This document shows positions 17,559 to 28,907 of a stretch of 29,034 nucleotides of DNA, in pieces (within the stretch, counting starts at the first letter, position 1; the number at the start of each line of letters is the position of its first letter). The notes below the pieces were generated by a model. That model made no database searches. It saw only the letters and a list, made by a program, of their open reading frames with translations, and was not told where the DNA came from. A program made the position numbers and the translations under genes. The DNA is from Trichomonas tenax (Eukaryota > Parabasalia > Trichomonadida > Trichomonadidae), in the NCBI GenBank assembly GCA_023091735.1, contig JALKBU010000654.1, positions 1 to 29,034 of the forward strand, read 5' to 3'.

Positions 17559-18983
17559 ATGGATTATAGCTTCAGCCACGATATCAGGCGTAGGTCAAAG
17601 TCCTTCCCGCCGAGTATCCTGTTCTCTATATCCAAGTCCAATTGCGAGATCGAGGAAGTGTTGGACGATCCAAACATCAAACAAGCTATGCAAAATCCGA
17701 ATGTTGATTTCCTGGAATATATTTCGAGAGAGAGCTCCGTTATGCAGCTGATGGAGTACATTCTCAATTCAAGTAAAATGTTATGCGGCCAATACAAGAG
17801 GCGTTCGCAACTATCTTTAGAACTTCTTAATGCAAAGTTTTTGGGAATACAGAATAGTTTTTGCGATAATAGAGTGTTTATAGACTCCCTCCAAAATTTT
17901 GTGTTTTCAGAATCATGGCCAAATACCCTTTTGTGTGGCCACTTCGCCAGCATCATAGAGATCTACACAAAACTCACATCTGGAAGTTTTATAAGGAAGA
18001 TAGAAGGATTGAAACAATATCTCATCCATAATATAGATATAGTTGCGCTACGCGATATATTTGTGTTTTTGGTGACAGAATATAACTGCGATTTCCAGTT
18101 GAACTCCAATGATACAATTAAGCTGTGTGAAAATTTGCAAGATATTTCTGCCACCAAGCAGCTGGGTGTTATCCTCGCTTTTTCGAAGATATTTTCCAAG
18201 AGACCTGATATGGTTCACCTTTTCGATGAAGATAGAATAATGAAAGAACTCTTAAGTCTTGCTGTTAAGACTAAAAATCACTTGATTTCTCGCGAGATAT
18301 ATCAATTTATACTTGCTGCAAAGCCATATTGCGAGAATTCAGATCACGTTATTAATTCATACGGAGAATTGGTCGATATTTCATGCGAAAATATTTCTCC
18401 TGTTTCATTTGTATACTTTATACAACTGTATCCACAGTACTCAGTTAAGATGGTTGATTATCTGTTCAAAGATAAGTCAAATACCATGATAAACTATGCG
18501 ATACTTAAGGCTCTCGCTAAAGTATTGGAAGACAAAGCATCAATGCTGACAAAAACAGATTTTATTACTAAGATAATAGATAATTTTAACACTTCCAACC
18601 GTTCTGGACATATCACAGCCTTCGCAGAGCTCCTAATGAAGAATGGACCGGTGTTTGAAGGCCTCAAAAACAATTATTGGATTAATTTTGTGAAAGATCG
18701 ACTTATTCCTTACCTTAAACTGAAGGACGGACGTTACGGAGGTGGTCCATATGGAGAATCTTGTTCATTTGATCACTCAGACATTTCTGTTTCAGTTCCA
18801 ATAAAACTTGAAGCAGAATTCAAAGAAGAGTGCATTTCCAAGCCGATCGAACAAGATTTAAACGATGATTACGACGTTAGTGCTGTGAAATCGAAGAAAT
18901 CCGATGAATTTGATTATGAATCAATTGTTATCACAACGAAACGTCGTCGTCACGTTCCACGGATGTTATTTAACTCGGACTAA
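17559..18983 (+). CDS. SAPS-domain protein, second copy
   Basis: Predicted protein identical to that at 10052-11476. In this orientation the upstream DNA can be read directly: TCATTA at 17477-17482 fits the initiator consensus but is 77 bp from the ATG, so the promoter is unclear. It converges on the second ankyrin copy. Confidence 0.7.
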   Translation: MDYSFSHDIRRRSKSFPPSILFSISKSNCEIEEVLDDPNIKQAMQNPNVDFLEYISRESSVMQLMEYILNSSKMLCGQYKRRSQLSLELLNAKFLGIQNSFCDNRVFIDSLQNFVFSESWPNTLLCGHFASIIEIYTKLTSGSFIRKIEGLKQYLIHNIDIVALRDIFVFLVTEYNCDFQLNSNDTIKLCENLQDISATKQLGVILAFSKIFSKRPDMVHLFDEDRIMKELLSLAVKTKNHLISREIYQFILAAKPYCENSDHVINSYGELVDISCENISPVSFVYFIQLYPQYSVKMVDYLFKDKSNTMINYAILKALAKVLEDKASMLTKTDFITKIIDNFNTSNRSGHITAFAELLMKNGPVFEGLKNNYWINFVKDRLIPYLKLKDGRYGGGPYGESCSFDHSDISVSVPIKLEAEFKEECISKPIEQDLNDDYDVSAVKSKKSDEFDYESIVITTKRRRHVPRMLFNSD

Positions 18984-19015
18984 ATATTATTGTTTGTATT
19001 GTGTTTGAAATCACA

Positions 19016-20188
19016 TCAATTCTTTTCAGCATCTTTGTTTGCGATTTCTGCTTGAATATCTGGATGTTGAGCAACGTCAGCAGGCTTTTCTCCGTATATA
19101 TTCTCGATATTAGTATCAGCACCCGCGAGAAGGAACTCTCTAACAAGCTGCACAGGGCCACCTTCAGCCGCAATTATCAAAGGTGTCTCTAATTTGTCGT
19201 TTTGAGCGTTAATGTTTGCACCGTACGATAGCAATATCTTCGTTGCGTGAATTTTCCTGCATTCTGCCGCCCAATGCAAAGGAGTGTTTCCAACGTTATT
19301 TTTGATATCAACTTTTGCACCATGTGAAAGAAGGAAGTCGATTCCTGGAATGTAGTCGTGATAGATGGCGGTGTATAAAGGTGTGCTTCCAAATTCATTT
19401 AAAGCGTTAATATCGCAACCACAGAGAATCAAAATACCAGCAAGTTTCATATCGCGTTTTCTCATTGCCACGTGTAACATTGTTTCATTGTTGAGCTTGG
19501 CGTTGATTATTTGCGGTTTTTCGTGGATAATTTTTTCGATCGTCTTTAATTCCGATGCTTCTGCTGCTGAAAAGATTGTAATCAAGTCATATCTCTCCTT
19601 CCTTTCAGCTTCGTCTTCCTCTTCTTTGACATGGACCTTCTTTCTCGGCGAAATCGGAGAATGCAGGCCAGAACGATTGCCTATCTTCTGTGGCACAGTG
19701 AGTTGTGGAACATCAAGCTTGAAGAACGATATTGACTTAGAGTGGTTGTTGGGGCTCAACATGGAATGCGGAACAGATTTATTAACAGGACTTTTCTTTT
19801 GGACTCTTGGATTCGGCTTAGGAGAGTGTAATTCAGAAATGTGTGGTATCAATGGTTCGTGTATGAAATTTTCTTGTGTTTGATTCTTCTGTAATGGACC
19901 TGGGCCCATTAATTGTTCCAAAGATCCGCAATTTAAGTAAGGGAAGAGCTTCATTGCTTCTATTCCACAATTTCTCATGAATCCATCGATAACCTGCCTG
20001 GATTGGATCTCAGTAAGCTTCTTTCCGCAGTATTTGAGAATTCTAATGCAGATATGAATCGGAAGTTTGTAAAAAGCGCGCATCCATATGACAGAGTCGA
20101 TTTCGTCAGAGAGCTGCATCTCGACATTGATGTCCGCCACCTTCTGGCAGTCATCTATATACGAAGAGAGCAGTTCTCCTGTATTCAT
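19016..20188 (-). CDS. ankyrin-repeat protein, second copy
   Basis: Predicted protein identical to that at 8847-10019; the start corresponds to the ATG whose first base is 20188. Same 32-bp convergent spacing to the SAPS copy. Confidence 0.92.
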   Translation of the reverse strand: MNTGELLSSYIDDCQKVADINVEMQLSDEIDSVIWMRAFYKLPIHICIRILKYCGKKLTEIQSRQVIDGFMRNCGIEAMKLFPYLNCGSLEQLMGPGPLQKNQTQENFIHEPLIPHISELHSPKPNPRVQKKSPVNKSVPHSMLSPNNHSKSISFFKLDVPQLTVPQKIGNRSGLHSPISPRKKVHVKEEEDEAERKERYDLITIFSAAEASELKTIEKIIHEKPQIINAKLNNETMLHVAMRKRDMKLAGILILCGCDINALNEFGSTPLYTAIYHDYIPGIDFLLSHGAKVDIKNNVGNTPLHWAAECRKIHATKILLSYGANINAQNDKLETPLIIAAEGGPVQLVREFLLAGADTNIENIYGEKPADVAQHPDIQAEIANKDAEKN

Positions 20189-22089
20189 TAATAACGTGCC
20201 CCGCAATATTTCTTTGAATCCCTTTATTATCTACTCTTACAAAATATTAAGGGGCTGGTAATAATTCGACCCTGAAATGTTAAGATTGAATAGTTTATTT
20301 CTCACTTTTCTGACACATTAAAATCGTAGTATTTCCAAAATAACATGAAATTTATAAACTACTTATATTGCAAATTCGATTTTTGAAGGAAAAAAGACAG
20401 AGTTGGAATTACTCTGTGAAAAGTTGTCGGAAAAGTGAGAATTGAGAAAATTTCATGAATATAAGATTTAGAATCTACAAAGATAACTATATATGTTTCT
20501 ATCATCATTTTATTACTAAGCTTTTTGATCATAGATTAAAGATATCCAAATAATATCATTAAGTTTTATCAATGAAGTAAAAAAATGAATTTTCGCCAAA
20601 ATCACTTTTCGACGATTTGTAAATGAGTCTATGACAAAAGTGAACATCAAAAAGTGACAGGGTGAGCCTTAAAGTCACTTTTATAAATAAATTATCACTT
20701 TTTGAGCGGGCAAAATGTCACCTTTATAAAAAGTGTCATAAATATCTTTGTAGTCTAACCAATACATCCAGGTTAGTGTTGTTGACGAGCCACAACTCTA
20801 TCATCAACAAACATATACCTAATTGTTAAGAAAACAACGATATTTATGCATGGTTAAATTGTTGCGAGAATGTCATTGGGCGAGGTTGGCCTGAGACTTC
20901 CAAAGCCCTCGAGTGGCCAGGCTATAGCAAGAACCCACTTATTGATTCAATTTTTAATACACATTACATTTTCACTTTTGATATTATAAAAATTATTATT
21001 TTTTTCTATTTTTTATTTTTTTCACAGATACCTTTTTCATTACAAGATTATTTTCATTTTATTACTCATTCTCATAATTATTAATATATCATTAAATTCA
21101 TAATTAATTATGAATCATGAATTAGATAATGTTTTCATGTTACTTTCATTTTATTTATTGATTTATATTATTTAGATTCTCAATTCGATCCTTATATTCT
21201 TTGTAAAATTCATTTTTTACTAAATTTTTATTTTTATCTTCAAATTATTCGTTTATAATTCATATTTACCATGTAAGAAGAGATAATTTCGACCGACTTT
21301 CTTGGTTTTCTTAGGTTTGGAGTGCAACAAAAACTTGCAATGAACAAAGAGAAATGGATGATGTGCTATCGTCAGGATGTTGATAGCACAAATAACATCC
21401 TTCACTATAAGGCCACAACTACTCATAATGAAGTCTTCTTTGGCTTCCAACATTGAGTTCAATCCATTTCAACCTATTGATACTTTTCCATTTTTTCCCT
21501 CAAACACGTCACTTTCCTTTATTTTGACATCCTGACTTTACATGACAAAAATAAGTTGCATGTCAGAAAAGCACGTTGTTCTATTTTGTCCCAGTCCCAT
21601 TTGTAAATTATTCAAATAATAATTTTATCCAGAGTTGAATAATCAGAAAAACAATGATAAATTTGGTATTTTTATGCCTTAGGAATCATAAATCCAGGGT
21701 CGATATGATTCAGAGCATCCCCCTTATCCTTAAAATTTCTTCGTTTTTAGTTTTCTCGAATCCATACTAATAGTGTTTATATTATATTTTGATTTTTAGA
21801 TTTGATAAATTTTTGCCAAGTAAAATAATCAATAATGAAAAAATTATAGTTTGATTATAACAATTTGAAAATTAGTGTAAATTTTGGCGGCTTAGAAAAA
21901 TTAATCAATAAAAACAGATGTATATTAGATGTAGATCCTAAAAAACGCGAGAAATGAATGTGAGGTAAAAAACGACAGAAACAACAGATATTCCAAAAAT
22001 CGATTTTTCGATAAAAATAGCTCTTCCAAAGATAATTAGGCCTATTTCTTCAACTTTTTCAAAATTTCTTTTAATTTTTTTTTTAAAAA
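20189..22089. other. divergent intergenic region, second copy
   Basis: Mirror of 6946-8846, with the octamer cluster (20302-20702), the GC-rich patch (20863-20938), the short hairpin (21362-21390) and a dispersed repeat copy (21396-21602). Confidence 0.6.
21396..21602 (+). repeat. ~210-bp dispersed repeat, copy 2 in right arm
   Basis: Mirror of 7433-7639. With 27792-28002 it again forms an inverted pair around a 6.2-kb gene block, so the window has four copies in alternating orientation. Confidence 0.8.
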
Positions 22090-24369
22090 ATGAAAAGTGG
22101 TATTAATTCGCCGACAAAAAGCCAAAGAACGAAAAGCACTACGCAGGAGTCCTCAGAGGACGTCAGAACAATCGTCAATGGACTATTGAACGGTGATGAT
22201 CCAGAGAGTGTCGATAAAAATATGATTCCGGCCGTTTTAAAGAGATTAGCGATCGTTCGTCATCAAACAATGATTAAGGATGACGGCAAAGCTTCAACAA
22301 CGCAAAAGCGCAAGAAAATCGAAGCTTTAACACGCAAATTGAGTCAAATCCAAGCAGAACAAGACGACGAAGCTCCAAAGACACCCAAAAAGACAAACCC
22401 GACAAAGTTCCCGAAGAAGAGCGAATCTACATCCAAGAAATCAACTATAACCAAAAAAGAGCGTCATGTTCTAAATCAGACAATAGACTCATTATTATCT
22501 GGATATGAGATAGACACAATCACAGAGATGGGCAAGCAGAAGCTTTCCACAGTACTCCAGGAGAGAATAGACACCGCAGCCAGCTCAGAAGATTATAAAA
22601 TGGCGGCAAGACTACAGAACATTTCTTCGATCGTGAAATCGATTCCATCGTCACCATCAAAGTATAAGAGTCAGACTTCTCCACAGAAATCACAATCAAC
22701 GCCACATAAAAGCCAGATGTCGCAATCTCAAAGAACGGAATCTCCAAAGAGAGCTCCATCTCCACAAAAGAGTACATCTAAGAAAGAGAATACGTCTTTC
22801 GTCGAGCCAGCGATGAAATCTAACAGGCAACAAAGAGTTGACGAAATCAATCGCCAGCTCATCAAAGAAGAAAAGAAACTCGAACAAATCAAGTCAGACT
22901 ACGAGGCAGAACTCGAAAAGATCAACAATGACAGACAAAAATCACACGATGAGCTCCAAGCTAAATATCAAGCACAACTTGACAAGATTAAGGAATATGA
23001 ACAATCCATCAAGGAAGGAGAAGGATTCAAGAGAAGCTCAATGCTCATTAAAATCCACAACGAGAAAGAAATCGCGTCAAAAGGCCAAAACTACTCATTA
23101 GCCGAACACCTTCGCAAGAAAGAGGAAGAACTCGAAATCCGCGAAAGAAAGAACTACGACAAGCAGAGCAAGAAGTCCGTGGCACTCAGGAAACAGCGCG
23201 CTGATGCTGAATACGAGAAACAGCTTCAATCGCAAGATGCTTTCTGGAACAACTCAGCAGACAAAGTAAAGCTCACGTACACGAAGAGCATCGACACATC
23301 AGAGAACCACATCGATGGACTTAAGAAGTACCTCGAGGAGATGAAGGAGCGCTACGGTGTCGAGCCGAAGCAGCCGAAGAGGGAGCCGATCAGCGAGAGA
23401 GATCTCGAGTCTCAGCCATTCCGCGAAGAAGAGGAAGAGGAGGAGATTGCTGAAAAGCCGACAGAAGAAGAGAAGGACCAGACCGAGCTTCACATTGAAG
23501 AAGAAGACGAAGCTCAAGAGAAACAGAATCCTCAGGACAGACAAAACGAAATTGTCGAAGAAATCGTTGAGAACATCATCAGAAAAAACAAGGGATACGA
23601 TCAGTTGGCCGATCAGATCAGGACTGAAGTTGTTGCTCATTTGGAGAAGGTTGAAATGGAGGTAAGCCAGAAGATTGAATCTGAACTTGCTAACAAGAGC
23701 CAAACCCAAGATGATCAACAAGAAAAGCATGACGAGAAACCAGCTGAGGAAGAAGAAGAGGATAAACATGACGAGAAACCAGCTGAAGAAGAAGAAGAGG
23801 ATAAACATGACGAGAAACCAGCTGAGGAAGAAGAAGAGGATAAACATGACGAGAAACCAGCTGAAGAAGAAGAAGAGGATAAACATGACGAGAAACCAGC
23901 TGAAGAAGAAGAAGAGGATAAACATGACGAGAAACCAGCTGAAGAAGAAGAGGATAAGCATGACGAGAAACCAGCTGAAGAAGAAGAAGAGGATAAACAT
24001 GACGAGAAACCAGCTGAAGAAGAAGAGGATAAACATGACGAGAAACCAGCTGAAGAAGAAGAAGAGGATAAACATGACGAGAAACCAGCTGAAGAAGAAG
24101 AGGATAAACATGACGAGAAGCCAGCTGAGGAAGAAGAAGAGGATAAACATGACGAGAAACCAGCTGAGGAAGAAGAAGAGGATAAACATGACGAGAAACC
24201 AGCCGAAGAGGAGGAAAAGCCTGAAGAAGTTCCAGCTGAAGAGAAACGAATCGAAGAACACAAGCCGCTCGAAGAAGAGGACACTGTTTCAGAGCTCTCT
24301 AATCCTCTCGTGAATGAAGAACTCCCAGAAGATCTCAAAGAGGAAAATCCGTCCGATCCGGACTTATAA
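22090..24369 (+). CDS. coiled-coil acidic-repeat protein, second copy
   Basis: Predicted protein identical to that at 4666-6945, including all 13 acidic repeat units in the same 39/36-bp order. The ATG at 22090 directly follows a T-run and six A residues. Confidence 0.88.
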   Translation: MKSGINSPTKSQRTKSTTQESSEDVRTIVNGLLNGDDPESVDKNMIPAVLKRLAIVRHQTMIKDDGKASTTQKRKKIEALTRKLSQIQAEQDDEAPKTPKKTNPTKFPKKSESTSKKSTITKKERHVLNQTIDSLLSGYEIDTITEMGKQKLSTVLQERIDTAASSEDYKMAARLQNISSIVKSIPSSPSKYKSQTSPQKSQSTPHKSQMSQSQRTESPKRAPSPQKSTSKKENTSFVEPAMKSNRQQRVDEINRQLIKEEKKLEQIKSDYEAELEKINNDRQKSHDELQAKYQAQLDKIKEYEQSIKEGEGFKRSSMLIKIHNEKEIASKGQNYSLAEHLRKKEEELEIRERKNYDKQSKKSVALRKQRADAEYEKQLQSQDAFWNNSADKVKLTYTKSIDTSENHIDGLKKYLEEMKERYGVEPKQPKREPISERDLESQPFREEEEEEEIAEKPTEEEKDQTELHIEEEDEAQEKQNPQDRQNEIVEEIVENIIRKNKGYDQLADQIRTEVVAHLEKVEMEVSQKIESELANKSQTQDDQQEKHDEKPAEEEEEDKHDEKPAEEEEEDKHDEKPAEEEEEDKHDEKPAEEEEEDKHDEKPAEEEEEDKHDEKPAEEEEDKHDEKPAEEEEEDKHDEKPAEEEEDKHDEKPAEEEEEDKHDEKPAEEEEDKHDEKPAEEEEEDKHDEKPAEEEEEDKHDEKPAEEEEKPEEVPAEEKRIEEHKPLEEEDTVSELSNPLVNEELPEDLKEENPSDPDL
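23722..24216 (+). repeat. 13-unit coding tandem repeat, second copy
   Basis: Same unit order as 4819-5313: five long units, then short units at places 6, 8, 10 and 13. Total 165 codons. Confidence 0.95.
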
Positions 24370-24443
24370 AGTAGTTGTTGATTTTGAATGATTATAAAAG
24401 CAATAAATTTATATAGAGGAGAGGAATTTATTAAGTTAATTTA

Positions 24444-25622
24444 TTACATTTGGTTGTTCTGAGCTCTGATGTGGGCAACACCATCAATGAGAGCCTTGCA
24501 ACCATTTATGAGCTTCTGTTCCTCCACTGAAAAGCAGAGACGGAACCATCCCGGAATCGGGTATCTGAAGCCATTGGCGCCCGGAAGGATGTGGATGTAG
24601 TGGTTGTCGACGAGGTCGAGCCAGAGATTCTTCTCTGCCTCTTTGTCTGGCGCGATATCCGTTAAATCGATCATAATGAACAAAGAGCCATCAACGTGCT
24701 TGAATTTGATGCCGCCCTCCTGGAGAAGGTTCTCAGAGATCGCAAGGTTCTTTCTCAAGCCGTTCTTCGACTCCTGGATCAATCTATCGCGAATCGAAAT
24801 GTCGCAGAAGATTCTTTCGAGAATCTGACGTGTGTCACTGCCCATTCTGTAGCAGCCCATGCAGAGTTTCACCATGTCGAAGACCTCTTTGCACTCTGTG
24901 TAGAACATTCCGATATGGAAACCGGCCATTCCCCAATCCTTCGAAATACCATATAAATGATGCGTCCTCGTGTGGTCGACGTCGGGGTGGGCCATAATGG
25001 ACGTGAAATTGCCTTCTCTCATTGTCAAAGCGTAAACGTCGTCCAAAATGACATGCAATTGAGGATTCTTGTACGCCCAGCTCAGTATTTCGCCCTGGTT
25101 TGGAATAATCTCACCAACAGGGTTTCCTGGGTTTGTCAGAATCAAAATTCTGGCATTCTCCGGCGGCTGTGGCGGTAATTTGTCGAGGTCTATGTACTCG
25201 AAGGAGCACCCACTCGGGTACATATCAGGTTCGAAGCAACCGAATCATGGTTTCGGAATTAAAACAACGTCTCCTTTCTCGCAGAGTGCGAAGGCCATTC
25301 TCTCGAGAATATGGGCGATACCGCTTCCGAACAAGATCTGCTTGCTGTTGACATTCTTCATTCCCATGTGGTCTTCGTATAATTGCGCAATCGCTTCTCT
25401 GAGCTTCTCTGTGTGACAAGCAGCGCAATAACTGAGGTCACCAGCCTTGAATTCAGGTCTGTTCTGCATCAATGGTACAAGCAAGTGGTCAACCGTGTGA
25501 TTTTCGGCTGTTCCTAAGTTAATTAACTGGTTGTTGGCCGTACACTTGTTTAGACCCAACATAAGCTCGCTGACGGGCTTCTTCAGGAGATGTTCTACAT
25601 AAGCTGTCTTCCTAAGAGCCAT
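24444..25622 (-). pseudogene. ACC synthase-like aminotransferase with in-frame TGA, second copy
   Basis: Same as 3413-4591, including the TGA at codon 126 (25245-25247). The lesion is shared, so it arose before the duplication or was copied by it; no intact copy is present in the window. Confidence 0.85.
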
Positions 25623-26898
25623 CTTTAGAAAAAAAGATGAAAAGTAAAAAATACAAAAATGTGACATTCTCACAAAACATTTCAATTTATCATTTTGAGA
25701 GTGAAATCAGAAATTTCATGATTATTTTACTCTTTAAGGTATATTTTCCAGTAATATCCTCATCGTTTTAATTTATCCATGTAAAGTTGTAACGAATAAT
25801 TCGGGCACTCTGCATATTATAGAAAATAATATTTAATCAAAATTTTGAGTTTTTATTTTTGAGAGGTTGTAACGTAGTCAAAATAAAAGTATTGAAATAA
25901 AACCCAGGTTTAAAAAATCGATGTTTCTCGGTGAGATGTTTAGAATGAATAATTATTTTCAAATCATTTCAATTTTTAAAGTTTAAATTATTTCAAATTT
26001 GTGAAAATTCAACATTATCTGATGACAATTTTGTTTTGTTATATTTTTATTACCTATACGATAATATCAATATCTAAAAACGATGGTATGTTCTCAATTT
26101 TTGATAGCAAATTTGTAAATCTACAATATAGGATATATAATACATCTAAATCAATATTTCCAGTATGGGCGGTTTACAATTTCATTTCCAAATTTTGCTA
26201 TCAGACTGCAATGCTTACATAGATCATTTTATCATTTTCAGAGTGAAATTTTCTTCCCCCCTAAAAATCTACATCCGCTTTTAAGGAATTTAGAAATATG
26301 GTTTTTCTAGGCTACAGAAATACCAAATATCATGTTTTTACGCGACTTTGTCCAAGAAATATCCTTTCTTAGAATTCTCTCAATTTTAATATATTTCTCT
26401 AAAAATTATAAGTATATAATCAGCATCATGTTTTGAGCAATTTTATCACAAAAACTCCGACTTAAATCTCCTTTTAATTTCTGTCTAATTTTTAACTGCA
26501 TTATGGGATATCTAAATATTATCTTTTGGATTTTTTTTTGCTTATTGCTTCACGACGGGAAATGGAATACTAAAAAGCGATTCTGGAACATGCAACAGTG
26601 ATGCTGATCTCCTGTTTATTCCGTGCATGTGTTATCGGGAAATTTTCCTGTGGTCTGTGATATTGCTGCAGCTCTTTATTCTGCTCTACCGAAGGATTCA
26701 CGCTTCCTGTGACGTACAAATCAATGATGACTCAGTTCTACAAATCAAACACTGAAGCATTACGTCAAACAATTTTATCGATTTTTGAACCATATAAAAT
26801 CGATTTTATCCTGAGTTCTTTGATAATTATATAAATTGGAGTTTAATGGAATAAAAAATTTTATTGGAATAAAGGTGACTTTATGCGAACAAAGTGAA
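25623..26898. other. intergenic region, right arm
   Basis: Mirror of 2137-3412, with the GC-richer patch at about 26545-26731. No supported gene. Confidence 0.5.
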
Positions 26899-27794
26899 TT
26901 TGGAATCAGACTCTATTTTGGAATAACCGCCAATTCGGAATAATGACTGTTATTCCATATGCCAAAAATATGTCGAAAAGTGACAATAATGGAATATCCA
27001 AATTATTTGGAATCACCGAATATTTGGATATGCGAATAATGTTCTCAAAATTTGGAATCAACTTCGATATTGGAATTAGAAATAATGGATAATAATGGAA
27101 TCAAAAATACTTTGGAACAACCGTCAAGCAGTTGGAATAATAATCACTTTATCCTCAATTCCAATTCAAATTGAGATAGCATTATCATCCAGAATTTGTG
27201 ATAAAAAGGAAAAAGGAAAGACTACCGCAAGTTAAACCAACAAACTTCTTCATTAAAGCTTAGAGTGTTTTGACAATTGAGCTATGAGGCGAAGCAATTT
27301 TTCTTAATCTATTTCTGGTATTTAATCACTCGCGAAATATTTGGAATCTCCCGGATCTTCAAAATCGATGGACACTTCAAATATAGAGCATATGCAATAA
27401 CAATGATTAAAAAATCGAAAAGTTAGAAGTGTTTTATTTTGATATCTTTTCATTTTAAAGCAAAACTTCATTTTCAATCGATATAATTCATTGGCTGTCG
27501 TCTTGCATATATCATAGCACGCATCAATGTATTCTCTATTCAACAAAAACGTGGAATCAAAGTGGAAGAATAACTGACGTGTAAACAAGCTCGATGTCAG
27601 CTAACAACTTCATAATAAGTTGCTATATAACAGAGACCTTGAGGTCGATTCCTAATCCCATTATTCCACTTTTGATTCCAATTCCGAATTCATTTTGATT
27701 CCAAAAAATCGGGTATTCCATTATTGTCACTTTTCGATATATTTTTGGCATATGGAATAACCGTCATTATTCCAAAATAGGGTTTGATTCCAAA
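26899..27794. mobile_element. GGAAT-rich element with inverted ends, second copy
   Basis: Mirror of 1241-2136. Inverted ends here are about 26899-26996 and 27714-27794. Confidence 0.6.
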
Positions 27795-28002
27795 TGGGAC
27801 TGTGACAAAATAGAACAACGTGCTTTTCTGACATGTAAATTATGTTTGACATGTAGAGTCAGAATGTCAAAATATAAAGGAAAGTGAGGTGTTTGCGAGG
27901 GAAAAAATGAAAAAGTATCAATAGGTTGAAATGGATTGAACTCAATGTTGGAAGCCAAAGAAGACTTCATTATGAGTAGTTGTGGTCTCATAGTGAAGGA
28001 TG
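27792..28002 (-). repeat. ~210-bp dispersed repeat, copy 1 in right arm
   Basis: Mirror of 1033-1243, abutting the GGAAT-rich element. Confidence 0.8.
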
Positions 28003-28414
28003 ACCTGGTGATCTAGCAGAGATGCAGTTAGTAATTAGATGTTCGCAGAACTCGTGACTTCGCCACGAGTTCTGCGAACATCTTTTTATATAATTACTGA
28101 AATCACAAATTATAAAACAATATTTATTAATGATATATTTTTACGACAGAGTTAGTTTTACAAATTAGGGTCCCCCATATAGAGAATAAATTTTTGAATT
28201 TCTTACAAAATTAATGTTAAAATTGATTTTAAAACTAATGACTATAAAAAATCTACTATACCAGGTAACTAGATTACCAGGTAATACCAGGCAACTAGAT
28301 TACCAGGTAATACCAGGTAAGAAAAAAATTAGGACAAGGATTTTTTACAAACGCCAAAAACTACTAAAATTGATTTTAGCAGAAAATGTTGAAAATTTGA
28401 TGTTTTACGTTACT
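28003..28414. other. gene-free stretch with small repeats, right arm
   Basis: Mirror of 621-1032, containing the perfect hairpin (28037-28083) and the 26-nt tandem repeat (28256-28317). Confidence 0.6.
28037..28083. repeat. perfect 20-bp hairpin, second copy
   Basis: Mirror of 952-998; stem and loop unchanged. Confidence 0.85.
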
Positions 28415-28777
28415 TTATAAGTCAAGATTAGGATTTATGAATTCAGAAATTTGAAAAATAATTTTAGTGGTTATTCTGATTTCTTTTCTTCCTCTTCTTT
28501 CTTCTTTTCTTCTTCCTGCTTCTTCTTCCTTCATTCTTTTTGCGATCCACCTCGGATTGTTCTGACGACCTGCAGCAAGTGCTGCTAATTGTTTTTCTGT
28601 ACACTTACGTTTAGGCTTAACTGGTTTTTCCTCCGTTGCTCCTTCATCAGCTTGTTCAGTCTTTTTAGACTTTCTTATTTTCGTTGTTGCTTTGAGTTCA
28701 TGACCTTCGGTCTTGGAGCTAAGCTCCTTTAATATTTCTTCCTTTAATGTCGATTTCAAAGTTTCAAAGTCTGTCAT
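28415..28777 (-). CDS. small charged protein, second copy
   Basis: Predicted protein identical to that at 258-620, with the same possible frameshift near the C-terminus. Confidence 0.6.
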   Translation of the reverse strand: MTDFETLKSTLKEEILKELSSKTEGHELKATTKIRKSKKTEQADEGATEEKPVKPKRKCTEKQLAALAAGRQNNPRWIAKRMKEEEAGRRKEERRGRKEIRITTKIIFQISEFINPNLDL

Positions 28778-28907
28778 GTTTTATATTGGATAAAAATTTA
28801 AAATATTATTTTTTAATACCAATTAAATCTTGAGCTTAAGCAGATCTGAGAGAAATTCAATAATCATTAATGATGCAAAAGGAATACAACATCCATTATA
28901 TTATGTA